Shown in pieces: positions 1 through 8,781 of a DNA stretch of 64,000 nt; within the stretch, counting starts at the first letter, position 1, and each line of letters begins with the position of its first letter. The stretch covers positions 62,001 to 126,000 of the forward strand of contig JAHHIC010000042.1 of the NCBI GenBank assembly GCA_019359035.1, written 5' to 3'. The DNA is from Scytonematopsis contorta HA4267-MV1 (GTDB lineage Bacteria > Cyanobacteriota > Cyanobacteriia > Cyanobacteriales > Nostocaceae). The notes beneath the pieces are model-generated. The model saw only the letters and a list, made by a program, of their open reading frames with translations, had not been told where the DNA came from and searched no databases. The position numbers and the translations under genes are program-made.

Positions 1-1270
1 AAGCAACTCCTATATCAGTCAGAGTACTTGCTTTTCCAGACAAGTTTTTGAGTTCTTCCATAATTCTCAAACTCTGCTCAAAGCACTCTAGTGCTTCGGT
101 ATATTGGCCTCGCACAAGATAAATGCTTCCCCGAAAGCCAATAGAACTCCCTGTACCAATCTGGTCTTGAAGTTCCAGCTTAATTTTTAAACTCTGTTCA
201 TTATAATCCCACGCTTGCTCTAGTTTCCCTTGGTTATAGTCAATTATTGCCAGGGGTTGCAGAGCATTAGCCTGTTTCTGTAGAGCCATCTCCCGAAGTT
301 GGTCATTATTTTTGTTCTTGGCTATGCCTAATATCTCCTTAGTAACATTCAAACTATCTTCGTAATATTTTCGCGCTTTTGCTAATTCTCTTTTCCTCAT
401 GTAATACCCTCCTAGACCTTGGAGATTGCTTACCTTGAGTTCACCTCCAGCATCAATATCTAACTGATTAGTGATTTGCAAACTCTGGTTGTAGTATTTT
501 TTTGCTTCAGCTAATTGGTCTAAGGCTTGGTAATTAGTTCCCAGACAAAACAGAGCGTTAGCTTCTAACAGAAAATCCTTCAAGTTCCGAGCGATTACCA
601 AAAGCTCATCGTTTGACTCTATTGCTTTAGCATAATTGCTCGTGTAATAATAAGAATCTTGCAAATAGTACAGAGCATTTTCCACGCCCTGAGTGTTTTT
701 TGTTTGTTGAAAAATAGCTTTAGCCTGCTCGTAGCACTCTATCGCCTTAGGAAAGTTCCTTTTTTCGGCGGGATAGCAATAATAAGCTTTCCCTATGTAA
801 CTTAGAGCAACGGCTTCTCCATGAAGGTAGCCTATATTTTTAGCAATAACCAGACTCTTGTCGCAGACTTCTATTGCTTTGTCTAAGTTCCAGTCGTGCG
901 GAGGATTGTAAGAGTTTCCCAAATAATTGAGAATATCTACCTGTAGTAACTTGCTTAAGTCAGTATCTATTTCCTTGACAATAGTCAAACTCTCTTCATA
1001 AAACTCCCTAGCCTTGGAAAGATTCTTTTGATATAATGATTTATTTTCAATAATAACTAACAAATGAACGGCAATATTTGTTAAATAATTACAGGCATCT
1101 ATGTTCCCCTGACTTTTCAGATTTGCCGCGACTTGTAACATAATTCGCACTAAATCAGAATCTACCAAGGCTTGGTTATTATTTAAAATTGCTGATACTT
1201 CTTCGTTATTCCCACATTTCAGCAAAGATTCAATCAGATTTATATAAGTTTGATGGTGTTGTTCGTTCAT
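1..1270 (-). CDS. TPR-repeat protein, 3' end beyond window
   Basis: An open frame runs from an ATG at 1270 to the window edge with no stop, so only about 423 N-terminal residues are seen. From about residue 75 on it is built of tetratricopeptide repeats with the usual A..YYE.SL, A...Y.QSL and ALECFEQSL helix patterns, so it should be a protein-protein interaction scaffold. The first 60 residues (an N-terminal helical cap with LLKCGNNEE and ILNNN) resemble cyanobacterial TPR proteins that carry a C-terminal CHAT protease domain, but that part is outside the window. I chose 1270 over an in-frame ATG at 1342 because AGAGGT at 1276-1281 lies five bases upstream. The TPR assignment is firm; the CHAT prediction is inference. 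Confidence 0.8.
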   Translation of the reverse strand, partial: MNEQHHQTYINLIESLLKCGNNEEVSAILNNNQALVDSDLVRIMLQVAANLKSQGNIDACNYLTNIAVHLLVIIENKSLYQKNLSKAREFYEESLTIVKEIDTDLSKLLQVDILNYLGNSYNPPHDWNLDKAIEVCDKSLVIAKNIGYLHGEAVALSYIGKAYYCYPAEKRNFPKAIECYEQAKAIFQQTKNTQGVENALYYLQDSYYYTSNYAKAIESNDELLVIARNLKDFLLEANALFCLGTNYQALDQLAEAKKYYNQSLQITNQLDIDAGGELKVSNLQGLGGYYMRKRELAKARKYYEDSLNVTKEILGIAKNKNNDQLREMALQKQANALQPLAIIDYNQGKLEQAWDYNEQSLKIKLELQDQIGTGSSIGFRGSIYLVRGQYTEALECFEQSLRIMEELKNLSGKASTLTDIGVA

Positions 1271-2023
1271 AATTTCACCTCTTGTACCAGATGAAGGCGT
1301 ATGACCTTGTGTTTCTTCCCTGCTGTAGAATGTCGCTTCCATATTTAATTTGCGACCTGGATTTGGCCCACCCCACAAAAGTTTTCAATCTATTTGGTGT
1401 ACCTCATTTACCTGCAAAGTGCTGTAATTATCTGTAAAATATAGGGCTAAAGCCCAACTACAAGCCTGATACTACCCATGACAGAAGGTGTGACAGACCA
1501 CTAGCAATGGTTGTCTTATTTCCGCCGATGCGTACTAATCTCTATAAGCTTCTATTTAGTTAGTAGATGCAACCAAAGTTTACTTATGCACTTTGTCAGG
1601 TAGAACCCAATACTGCTCGGTTAAGAGAATTTGTAGGTTGGGTTGTTCGAGCAAAACCTTCGCAGTATTGAGGTAGAACCAAGTCCGCTGATTATTTCCA
1701 CACTTATAGGTTTAGGAGTTTACGCAGTGTTGAAATTTTGGCTCGAGCCTAAGTTTTATTTCGTAGATTATATCTACGCCAATAAATAATGTTATTCCTG
1801 CTCCAAAATGCAACACAAATTGAAGGTACACTAACAAAATTTATCCGGGGAAGGCAGAAGGCATTTAGCAGAGGGCAGAAGGTAGGAATAAGTTAATGAA
1901 GTAACAAATAATACTCTCTATTCCGTCTAACCTCTGCCAACAGGGTATAAAACTCTACGGGATGCACGGTGTCTACGCTCAGTTGGGGTCTAAAACCGAA
2001 TGGCACTAAGAAAAGCCTCCCTC
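1271..2023. other. intergenic region with repeat debris
   Basis: About 750 bases without a convincing gene. A 34-codon frame at 1567-1671 (+) starting MQPKFTYALC looks protein-like but has no clear ribosome site and no partner. It lies where a short inverted repeat (caatactgc near 1612, gcagtattg near 1662) and a direct repeat aggtagaacc suggest decayed repeat DNA. Purine tracts (ggcagaagg) occur near 1850-1885, and a solo repeat end lies at 1996-2014. Confidence 0.5.
1996..2014. repeat. solo end of the GAATGGCACTAAGAAAA MITE-like family
   Basis: The sequence ccgaatggcactaagaaaag is the terminal repeat seen at both ends of the palindromic elements at 34447, 45616 and 57825. Here only one end is present, directly beside the stop codon of the Coq4-like gene. 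Confidence 0.6.
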
Positions 2024-2674
2024 TTAAATTCCTAATTCACTTCTCCATTGCGATAGTGGCTTTTCCCAATTCTCTTCCCACTTTTGTGCCAACAAAGGTT
2101 TCGCTTTTACACCCATTTGATATCCAGAAGTGATTTGATTTAATAAATCAGGCAAAGCTTCCGGTGACATAGCAAGTGCTCCTAATAATCCTGCTCCTAC
2201 AAGGAAAACTGACAAATTTCTGCGTGTCTGAGCTAATTCAAAAGCCTTAAGTGCTATTTCTCCAATACCATCAGTCTTAAAACCTGTAACTATGTGCCAA
2301 ATATCATGTGTTTGCCGTGAGCGAAAAAGTACATAACTAATATCATCTTCCACCTTAATATTGCGGTAAAAACCAGGGTCAAAACCTGATTTTTGAATGT
2401 AAGCAGCATAAGCGTATCCTAATGAATCTTGAGGATATTGTATTAGCGCTTCCATGTCAGGATGTGGTGCTATATAACGTTCTTGGATTAACTGAGCTAC
2501 TTCTGGTTGAGTTTTCAGCCATTCTACTCCTAGTAAACTTGCTTTGGAGTGACGCAATCCATCTTCTAAATCATAAACATGGTCAAGATTACCAGGTTCT
2601 TTTAGCAAACAAACCATTGAACGCAATATAGTTTTAAAATCTTGATTAATTCTTTGCTTTTCTATAACTAACAT
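2024..2674 (-). CDS. Coq4-family protein
   Basis: The 216-residue protein carries the full Coq4 signature HDxxH-x11-E: HDIWH near residue 123, then eleven residues, then E. This metal-binding motif is known in Coq4, which organises, and in some bacteria takes part in, ubiquinone synthesis. Length and the flanking helical pattern also fit the family. Cyanobacteria make plastoquinone rather than ubiquinone, so the bacterial Coq4 role cannot simply be transferred; a role in another prenyl-quinone or lipid ring modification is possible. It stands alone, with repeat DNA downstream and a long non-coding stretch upstream. The ATG at 2674 gives the usual N-terminus. Family call is strong, function open. 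Confidence 0.8.
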   Translation of the reverse strand: MLVIEKQRINQDFKTILRSMVCLLKEPGNLDHVYDLEDGLRHSKASLLGVEWLKTQPEVAQLIQERYIAPHPDMEALIQYPQDSLGYAYAAYIQKSGFDPGFYRNIKVEDDISYVLFRSRQTHDIWHIVTGFKTDGIGEIALKAFELAQTRRNLSVFLVGAGLLGALAMSPEALPDLLNQITSGYQMGVKAKPLLAQKWEENWEKPLSQWRSELGI

Positions 2675-3059
2675 GGCAAGTCTTTTGTGAATCTATTTAC
2701 TTCTATTATAAACAACTCTAACAAGTGGCTCACAATATGCCACTGTCAGGTTAGGGGATACTATTCTTATAGGTGTGAGGAACATCAAATTATGCAGCTT
2801 TGCGATAAAAATTTGTTGATAATTTTCCAGCAAAATTAACAAGCATATCACAATGATTTAACAATATGCGAGTTCTAAAATAAAAGGTATAATATATACC
2901 TGTATTTGACTATATGTAACGGTAAATAGCTACTTATGGGTAATTCAACAAGCTACCAAAAAGTTGGGTTTCCCAAAGCCATGACGTTCACGAAGTGTTC
3001 CCTCTTAGGGAATAGCGTCACGCACAGCGAACAACCCAACCTACGAGTAATCAAAGTCT
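2675..3059. other. intergenic region, two palindromic stretches
   Basis: No gene is supported; the short plus-strand frame at 2936-3121 is repeat sequence read as protein. A perfect small palindrome AGGTATA-ATA-TATACCT lies at 2885-2901 and could be an operator for the Coq4-like gene or a small hairpin. Confidence 0.5.
2964..3041. repeat. inverted repeat with GTTGGGTT ends
   Basis: The stretch begins gttgggtt and ends aacccaac, and contains gtgttccctcttagggaatagcgt. The same core is found in the large inverted pair at 50921 and 54354, so this is a third, divergent member of that family. Confidence 0.6.
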
Positions 3060-3731
3060 CTAAAGTTTTCTTTCTTTATCCAGCTGAGAAGTTAGAAATG
3101 TCGACAACTGTAAATCTGTAAAATCGTCAATTGCCATAAATACCCCCAATTCGCACAAGTCTTTTCGGTTATGAGTAGAAGCCACACCAATCGTGCGAAT
3201 CCCAGCAGCAACAGCAGAGCGAATACCAGTGGGTGAATCTTCTAATACAATAGCTTGTTCCGCAGTAATACTTAAACGTTTTAAAGCTGCTTTATATGGT
3301 GCTGGGTCTGGTTTCGCAGTGACTTCTTCTTCCGCGAGAATAATTGTATCAAAAGCTCCTTCCAACTCCAAGGCTGACAACATAAATAGAGCATTCTCTT
3401 TAGGAGCATTGGTGACCACAGCGCGTTTTAGTTGATGTTTTTCTGACCATGCTAACAATTCAGTTAAACCAGGTAAGCGTTGCAGAGAAGAAGCTTCTTG
3501 ACGAAAAATAGCTTCTTTATCATCGGCAAATTTCTCACGTTCTAGGGGTGATAATTGTGGCAGGATATTTTTAAGTATTTCTGGGTTAAGTCCTCCACTA
3601 ATCCGAGATTTATAAAAAGCTTCATCAATTTCCAAACCATATTTTAAAAGCATCTTTTGCCAAATAGCATAATGAATGGGGTCGGTGTTAACAAGGGTTC
3701 CGTCGAGGTCAAAAAGAATTGCAGCTAGCAT
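3060..3731 (-). CDS. HAD-superfamily hydrolase, phosphatase/phosphoglucomutase type
   Basis: A 223-residue HAD protein. Motif I is FDLDGTLVNT at residues 7-16 (nucleophile Asp and acid Asp), motif II is in VVTNAPK, Lys is in the KPDPAPY block, and motif IV is LEDSPTGIRSA. The cap domain between motif I and II is the alpha-helical type of the beta-phosphoglucomutase/GPH group. It should hydrolyse or transfer phosphate from a small phosphorylated metabolite in the cytosol; the substrate cannot be read from sequence. It is divergent from the NagB-type gene at 3906 across 174 bases, so the two could share a promoter region and a sugar-phosphate theme, which is inference. Confidence 0.85.
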   Translation of the reverse strand: MLAAILFDLDGTLVNTDPIHYAIWQKMLLKYGLEIDEAFYKSRISGGLNPEILKNILPQLSPLEREKFADDKEAIFRQEASSLQRLPGLTELLAWSEKHQLKRAVVTNAPKENALFMLSALELEGAFDTIILAEEEVTAKPDPAPYKAALKRLSITAEQAIVLEDSPTGIRSAVAAGIRTIGVASTHNRKDLCELGVFMAIDDFTDLQLSTFLTSQLDKERKL

Positions 3732-3905
3732 AGTTCTCTGGATAAATGTAAATAGTTATTAAGTTTATTTACAAAGTCTACATTGTTTTTGTGCCTTAAG
3801 ACATTGTTCTAGGGGAGGTCAGGACATAAAACTATAGATAAATCGGGTGAGTGCTGACATTAATGCTTCGACTTAACCCATATAAACAATATTCAGAGTA
3901 ATCAA

Positions 3906-4670
3906 ATGAAGGCAGCTAAAAATCTTCGTATCGATGACCTGACAGTGGAAATTTACCCATCAGAGGCAGAAATGGCGCTTTCCGCAGCCGAAATAGCCCA
4001 TGATTATTTAAATTCCCTCCTAAAACAACAAGATACAGCCGCAATATTATTAGCTACAGGTAATTCTCAAATTAAATTCCTCGATGCTTTGATAGCTCTG
4101 GGTAATTTAGACTGGTCAAGGATTAATTGTTTTCATTTAGACGAGTATTTGGGTATTTCTGCTCAACACCCAGCAAGTTTTCGTCGCTATTTGCGAGAGC
4201 GGGTAGAAATGCGGGTACGACCGAAAATATTTAATTATATTGAGGGTGATACAGAAGAACCGTTGAAAGAGTGCGTTGCTTATGGCAAATTACTGCAAGC
4301 ACAGCCGATTGATTTATGTTTGTTAGGAATCGGAGAAAATGGACATTTGGCTTTTAACGACCCAACAGTTGCAGATTTTAACGACCCATTCCCTGTCAAA
4401 TTGGTGAAGTTGGATGATGTAAACCGTCAACAACAAGTGAATACAGGTTACTTTGCGGATATAGGTAAAGTACCACAATATGCTTTCACTGTTACGATAC
4501 CGACGATTTGTACAGCAAAACAAATCATTTGTCTAGCACCAGGAAAACGTAAAGCGAAAGTAGTAAAAGAGCTTTTATATGGAGAAGTTACCACAAATTG
4601 TCCAGCTTCGATTTTGCGGAAACAATCTCAAGCAATTTTATTTTTAGACAAAGAATCTTTCCCTTCTTAA
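3906..4670 (+). CDS. nagB: glucosamine-6-phosphate deaminase / 6-phosphogluconolactonase family
   Basis: The 254-residue protein has the NagB fold signatures: the phosphate-binding LATGNSQ near residue 50, the FHLDEYLG block with the catalytic base Asp, and LLGIGENGHLAFNDP near 140 with the active-site His. These favour glucosamine-6-phosphate deaminase (GlcN6P to Fru6P plus ammonia) over 6-phosphogluconolactonase. Length is normal for the family. It is monocistronic and followed by a large palindromic repeat rather than another gene. Exact substrate is not proven, since cyanobacterial paralogs vary. Confidence 0.82.
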   Translation: MKAAKNLRIDDLTVEIYPSEAEMALSAAEIAHDYLNSLLKQQDTAAILLATGNSQIKFLDALIALGNLDWSRINCFHLDEYLGISAQHPASFRRYLRERVEMRVRPKIFNYIEGDTEEPLKECVAYGKLLQAQPIDLCLLGIGENGHLAFNDPTVADFNDPFPVKLVKLDDVNRQQQVNTGYFADIGKVPQYAFTVTIPTICTAKQIICLAPGKRKAKVVKELLYGEVTTNCPASILRKQSQAILFLDKESFPS

Positions 4671-4718
4671 AATCTCTCTTCAATTTTACATCCGATGTGA
4701 AGGGTCGCTAGACTTTAA

Positions 4719-4881
4719 AGCCAGGGAATAAATTCCCTGCCTAAAAGCGAAAGTCCTCTGTAAGAGGACTAATCATAAAATTTTTGGAAAATCCAAATTT
4801 TATAAAAGTATTTGTTTTTAAATTATTTTAGTCCTCTTAAGAGGACTTCAGCTTTTAGACAGGGAATTTATTCCCTGGCTA
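4719..4881. repeat. long palindromic repeat, AGGGAATAAATTCCCT family
   Basis: Both ends read gccagggaataaattccctg in opposite orientation. Inside them are AAAGTCCTCT/AGAGGACT hairpins, also in opposite orientation, around an AT-rich centre. The whole forms one long imperfect stem. Half elements of the same family occur at 32747 and 62071. Confidence 0.8.
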
Positions 4882-5022
4882 TCTTTTCTGGCTATCTTTT
4901 CAAAGGCTTAATAATAATTATCTAATAAGCCTATTTACGCTTTATCTATTAACAGAGTGAGTTGGCAGAACAATAAAGTAAAGAAAAAAATAAATACCTT
5001 ATTCTTCCTCACTCCCCACTCC

Positions 5023-5066
5023 ATAGAGACGCGATAAATCAGAGACACGATAAATCGCGTCTCTAC
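5023..5066. repeat. GTAGAGACGCG palindrome family at the rtcB stop
   Basis: tagagacgcgataaatc on one side and gataaatcgcgtctcta on the other form a stem. The right arm supplies the TAG stop of rtcB (5063-5065). Other copies are at 15127, 36593 and, as a variant, 52702. Confidence 0.7.
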
Positions 5067-6517
5067 CCCTTAAATGTCAAAATCGGACTCAACCGAGCCA
5101 CTATATCAATCATCCCCGCTTCCACCTGCACATTAATTACCGATTCAATTGGCTTATAAGCAGCAGGAGCTTCCTCAATTCGACGTTCGGAGCGCAAGGT
5201 AATACAATCCACCCCTGTTAAACCCAACTCTTCCTCACTTTGAGATGCACCACGACGACTAAGGTCAAATCGACTACGCTGTCTCCCCGCTCCATGGGAA
5301 GCTGAACTACAAAAATGTTGATTTCCGCGACCAACACACAAATAAGAATAAGCACCCATAGAACCAGGAATAATCACAGGTTGTCCATAATGAGCAGGAC
5401 ATGCACCTTTGCGAGTGACCCAAGAGTTTTTCTTGAGTGGTAATGTAATATTGTGCGGCAAATCGTAAACCAAAGGCGCTTCTATATCACCAAAAACTTG
5501 ACGCAAACGCAGACGTAACAATTCAGCCAGCAAAAGACGATTAATAAAACCATAATTTGCAGCAGTCGCTTCTGATTGAAGATAATCAGCAACAAGTTCA
5601 GGGTCGTAATGCAAAGAAAGGGGAAAAATGTGCGAATCTGGATATTTAACTCCCGGAGTCCAAGCAGCCTTAGCTCGAAATCGCCACATACCACCAATAT
5701 ATTTACCCACATTCCGCGAACCAGAGTGAATCATAAAAGCAAGCTGTCCTTCTTTGATTCCCCAAGCGTGAGCAAGAGTGCGATTTTCTACCTTATCCAC
5801 GCGCTGCACCTCCACAAAATGGTTCCCACCACCAATAGTTCCCAATCCTCCATCCCTTACCAATCCATCATTCGGAACTAACTCCTCTGGTGCTAATTTC
5901 CAATCACCATTCATGGAACCATCCAAGAAAATACGCTCAGCTTCCCGTGTAATTTGTGACAAATTAGACTTGATTACACTCCCCGTAGGCGTATTCAACA
6001 TAGCATCCAACCAACCAAGAACACCATGCTGAAACAACCCCCGCATCGCGCTACTTGTCATAGTCACATCTCGTGTACCAAAGAAATAATCACCTTTCAT
6101 AAGTTCCACAAATTGATTACGCTTTGACTGAAATTGCTCAACCGTCAAATCAGCCACATGTAAACGCATCCCGCAATTGATATCGGAACCGACAGCAGCA
6201 GGAATTACCATAGCTTCAGTTTCCACCACAGAACCAATCGCAACTCCAGCGTCACCCGGATGAAAATCAGGCGTCGCACAAGCTCTACAAGTATGTCCAC
6301 CTGCTGGGTGACGAACGCTTGCTAAATTTGCTAACTGTTTTAGTGCTTTTGCTTCTAGGGGAAAACCTTCGGGTAAAAGAACTTCGGCAATTGGCGCATC
6401 TGAATTAGTATTTAAATTACTACTTAAACGAACAGAATAAATTTTGTTGTTGTAAGCAACATCCAAACCTTCGCGAGATAACGCACGCAAAAGACGATTC
6501 AAATTTTTAGGCTGCAT
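5063..6517 (-). CDS. rtcB: RtcB-type RNA ligase
   Basis: The 484-residue protein has the RtcB landmarks in order: PDFHPGDAGVAIGS and PAAVGSDINCGM near residues 95-125 (metal-binding Asp and Cys), GGGNHFVEVQ near 230, HSGSRNVG near 265, and SHGAGRQRSR near 410, whose His forms the GMP adduct. RtcB joins RNA with 2',3'-cyclic phosphate or 3'-phosphate ends to 5'-OH ends using GTP and Mn2+, in tRNA splicing or RNA repair. The C-terminal AYKPIESVI block is intact, so it should be active. No Archease gene or RNA-repair neighbour is adjacent. The stop codon lies inside a palindromic repeat, which may also serve as its transcript end. Confidence 0.92.
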   Translation of the reverse strand: MQPKNLNRLLRALSREGLDVAYNNKIYSVRLSSNLNTNSDAPIAEVLLPEGFPLEAKALKQLANLASVRHPAGGHTCRACATPDFHPGDAGVAIGSVVETEAMVIPAAVGSDINCGMRLHVADLTVEQFQSKRNQFVELMKGDYFFGTRDVTMTSSAMRGLFQHGVLGWLDAMLNTPTGSVIKSNLSQITREAERIFLDGSMNGDWKLAPEELVPNDGLVRDGGLGTIGGGNHFVEVQRVDKVENRTLAHAWGIKEGQLAFMIHSGSRNVGKYIGGMWRFRAKAAWTPGVKYPDSHIFPLSLHYDPELVADYLQSEATAANYGFINRLLLAELLRLRLRQVFGDIEAPLVYDLPHNITLPLKKNSWVTRKGACPAHYGQPVIIPGSMGAYSYLCVGRGNQHFCSSASHGAGRQRSRFDLSRRGASQSEEELGLTGVDCITLRSERRIEEAPAAYKPIESVINVQVEAGMIDIVARLSPILTFKG

Positions 6518-6687
6518 GAATATTCCTGCAAGTCTTGAAAAAGACCTGTTGAGAGTGAAGAGTTTAGGAGACTAGGGTTCAGCAGCCGCGTCTCAAGCTT
6601 TTTTGCAAGTCGCGTTCCCAGGATTTGGGGGAAACAACAGCAGTATATTAATTAGATAACACAGAGTTTTGTCTGTTGGCAACAAAG

Positions 6688-6745
6688 AAACTCCACCCCC
6701 AACCCCCTCCCCGCACCCGGGGAGGGGGCTACGAAAAACAGACGA
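6688..6745. repeat. CCCCAACCCCCTCCCCG hairpin repeat
   Basis: A GC-rich stem (ccctccccg / cggggaggggg) is followed by ggctacgaaaaacagacg. The same unit occurs twice, in opposite orientations, at 16757-16912. It lies in the 323-base gap between rtcB and the TTG-start gene at 6841; I see nothing else in that gap. Confidence 0.75.
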
Positions 6746-6840
6746 ATGAAAATTAGTGATAAAAAGCACATATACCTTGACTTGGAAGCATAATAAGCGG
6801 TATTTACAATTTTGCAAGCTAACAATTCTAGGAAAGCCGA

Positions 6841-7353
6841 TTGAGTAACGAAAAATCCAAGTATGAATTTTCTGGAGCAGGGGGGAATTGGCAATTATTT
6901 GATGAAGTGGATGATATTAACATAATTCAACAAAGCGATAGCATCTCTTGCGGACCTGCTTGTGCGGAAATGTTGCTAAAAATTCACGGAATCAATGACG
7001 CTAGTCAAGAGCTTATTGCCTCAATATCTGGAGTACCTGTCAGTGTTTGTAATCTAGTACAAGCAATTAAACAGATAGATTCTGGAACTTCAAGACAATG
7101 GATAGGTGGAGGTTTAGAAATTCCAGGAGCAAGCGATGCACAACTTTTGGAAGCACTTATGTCTAAAGGAGCATGGATAGCAGAGCTTCGGGAGTTGGGA
7201 GCACGACTGGGTCATTTAGTTATCGTTGATGGTTATGATGCTTTTGGCAGGCTTTGTATTTTAGACCCTTGGAATAAAACAAAGTATAAAATGGAAAAGG
7301 AAACATTTTTGCAATTTTGGACGCTACAAGGTATATACGTTAAAAAATTATGA
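6841..7353 (+). CDS. papain/C39-like cysteine peptidase domain protein
   Basis: 170 residues. SCGPACAEMLL near residue 36 places a Cys at the start of a helix, GHLVIVDGYD near 122 holds the His, and ILDPW near 140 gives an Asp; this is the Cys-His-Asp pattern and spacing of C39/AvrRpt2-like papain-fold domains. There is no ABC transporter or membrane segment, so it is a free-standing domain that may cleave a peptide or act as a peptidase-like transferase. The start is a TTG, chosen because AGGA at 6830-6833 lies seven bases upstream and no ATG is placed better. It overlaps the next gene by four bases (ATGA), so the two are coupled. The fold is fairly clear; the substrate is unknown. Confidence 0.65.
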   Translation: MSNEKSKYEFSGAGGNWQLFDEVDDINIIQQSDSISCGPACAEMLLKIHGINDASQELIASISGVPVSVCNLVQAIKQIDSGTSRQWIGGGLEIPGASDAQLLEALMSKGAWIAELRELGARLGHLVIVDGYDAFGRLCILDPWNKTKYKMEKETFLQFWTLQGIYVKKL

Positions 7354-7682
7354 ACGCTCAAATCTTGAAAATTCAGCTAAGCTCAGACACAAAGTCTTTA
7401 ATCATTTGTATGTCAATTGGTAAAGAACAACTTCAGTTCACATTTTCACGGAGCTTTGACCAGGTGGCAAACCAGCAATTGCAAATAATAACTTATGACA
7501 GCAATTTTGGCGAAACTTTTAAATTTAACCAACATATTATTGATGAAGTGCTGAAATTTGTTCGTCAGTTTTTCAACGGAGATAAGTTAGCCTTACCTCA
7601 ATATGTTGGTGACTTTGGCTCAGAAGAAGAAGCATTAGCATTGCAAAAACCTTTCAAAATTATTACAAAGCTAACTTTATAA
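7350..7682 (+). CDS. unknown small protein coupled to the cysteine peptidase gene
   Basis: I do not recognise this 110-residue protein. It is cytosolic in character, with no signal peptide, no membrane segment and no cysteine cluster; it begins with beta-strand-like alternation (ILKIQLS, LIICMSI, LQFTF) and has helical segments later. Its ATG overlaps the stop of the peptidase gene (ATGA at 7350-7353), and the arrangement predicts co-translation in fixed ratio. It could be a substrate adaptor, inhibitor or immunity-like partner of the peptidase, but this is inference from position alone. Confidence 0.6.
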   Translation: MNAQILKIQLSSDTKSLIICMSIGKEQLQFTFSRSFDQVANQQLQIITYDSNFGETFKFNQHIIDEVLKFVRQFFNGDKLALPQYVGDFGSEEEALALQKPFKIITKLTL

Positions 7683-7873
7683 GTATTTCTTCTTAGGGAT
7701 TTGGCGACGAACAAGTCCGCGAAATTATGCCAAGACCTTACGCTACAGTCTTTGTGCCTTTACACTCTGTCAACAATTAACCGTTCATGGGGTACTATGC
7801 TGCCGACCAAGCTGTTCAGTATCTAAATATTAGATGACAGATGAATATCTGCCACCAGACTTAATACATAGCC

Positions 7874-7901
7874 TTGAATAAAAAATTACATTAGTTATGA
7901 T
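7874..7901 (+). promoter_or_regulatory. possible sigma70-type promoter of the oxidative cluster
   Basis: TTGAAT at 7874-7879 and TATGAT at 7896-7901 are 16 bases apart and lie about 30 bases before the ATG at 7931. This is a reasonable match to the consensus, seen by eye only. Confidence 0.35.
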
Positions 7902-7930
7902 GGTACAACAAAATTATTTTTAATAAAAAA

Positions 7931-8698
7931 ATGCATAGCCGACTGCTTCGGACTATAGATTTATCATGCCAAGAAAAAAATGCTATGTTCTCCCTTCTTG
8001 GTAACCACTTTAAAGGAGTGAAGCGAAACGTATTTGAATCAGACCTCAGCAATAAAAACTGGGTAATTTTACTAAAAGACAAAAATACAAAACAACTCCA
8101 AGGTTTTTCGACCCTACTGATGTACAAAACTCAATTTCAAGGAGAAAATATCAGTGTCGTCTATTCCGGAGATACAATAGTAGACCCCAGTGCTTGGTCT
8201 AGTTCCTCCCTTTCTCGCACCTGGATAAGTTCGGTAAATAAACTGCGGACAGAATATTCTCAAGGTAAATTGTACTGGTTACTAATTTCCAGTGGATTTA
8301 GAACTTATCGATTTCTACCAATATTTTGGAAAGAATTTTATCCAAGATACGATATAGTCACACCAAACAATATTTCCGTGCTAACGAAATTTTTAGCACA
8401 AGAACGCTTTGGAGAATACTATGACGAAAACACAGGAGTAGTACGCTTCCCATATCCCCATGTATTAGAAAAAGAACTGCTGACTATTCCCCCAGAACGT
8501 ATGGAAGACCGTCATATAGAGTTTTTTGCCCTACAAAACCCTGGTTACACAAAAGGAGAGGAACTAGTTTGTATTACAGAAATTACTGAATCAAATCTAA
8601 CTTCAGCAGGTAAGCGGATGTGGTTTGCAAATTCTTCCTCACTAAATAAAAACACCCCATTACCAATTACCAATTACCAATTACCAATTACCAATTAA
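7931..8698 (+). CDS. GNAT-like protein at the head of the oxidative cluster
   Basis: 255 residues without a signal peptide. The pattern of an N-terminal strand-helix region, a central WLLISSGFRTYRFLP stretch and a PRYD segment resembles divergent GNAT acyltransferase-like proteins, but I see no clean acetyl-CoA P-loop, so the call is tentative. It starts the same-strand run that leads into the Rieske, diiron and GH3 genes. The last 13 residues, PLPITNYQLPITN, are encoded by the ttaccaa heptamer array that follows, so the ancestral protein probably ended shortly before. A plausible promoter lies at 7874. Confidence 0.5.
   Translation: MHSRLLRTIDLSCQEKNAMFSLLGNHFKGVKRNVFESDLSNKNWVILLKDKNTKQLQGFSTLLMYKTQFQGENISVVYSGDTIVDPSAWSSSSLSRTWISSVNKLRTEYSQGKLYWLLISSGFRTYRFLPIFWKEFYPRYDIVTPNNISVLTKFLAQERFGEYYDENTGVVRFPYPHVLEKELLTIPPERMEDRHIEFFALQNPGYTKGEELVCITEITESNLTSAGKRMWFANSSSLNKNTPLPITNYQLPITN
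8660..8697. repeat. heptamer array TTACCAA
   Basis: About five tandem copies of ttaccaa, the reverse complement of the ggtaatt/ttggtaa arrays at 11338, 51591 and 54304. The array is translated as the tail of the preceding gene and provides its stop codon. Confidence 0.85.
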
Positions 8699-8711
8699 CC
8701 ATTATCATTAT

Positions 8712-8749
8712 TTAACACAAATTTTGTTAAAGATTAGGAAATATATAAT
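8712..8749 (+). promoter_or_regulatory. inverted repeat TTAACA-N7-TGTTAA plus TATAAT before the first Rieske gene
   Basis: A perfect six-base inverted repeat (8712-8717 and 8725-8730) is followed by TATAAT at 8744-8749, some 33 bases before the ATG at 8782. The layout suits an operator overlapping a promoter. No -35 box with ideal spacing is seen, so this is a suggestion. Confidence 0.35.
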
Positions 8750-8781
8750 CAGCCGATTCTTGAACACCTAAAACTTTTAAG

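Noticed and set aside
2936-3121. Small plus-strand gene
   Set aside because: It is the inverted repeat at 2964 read as protein.
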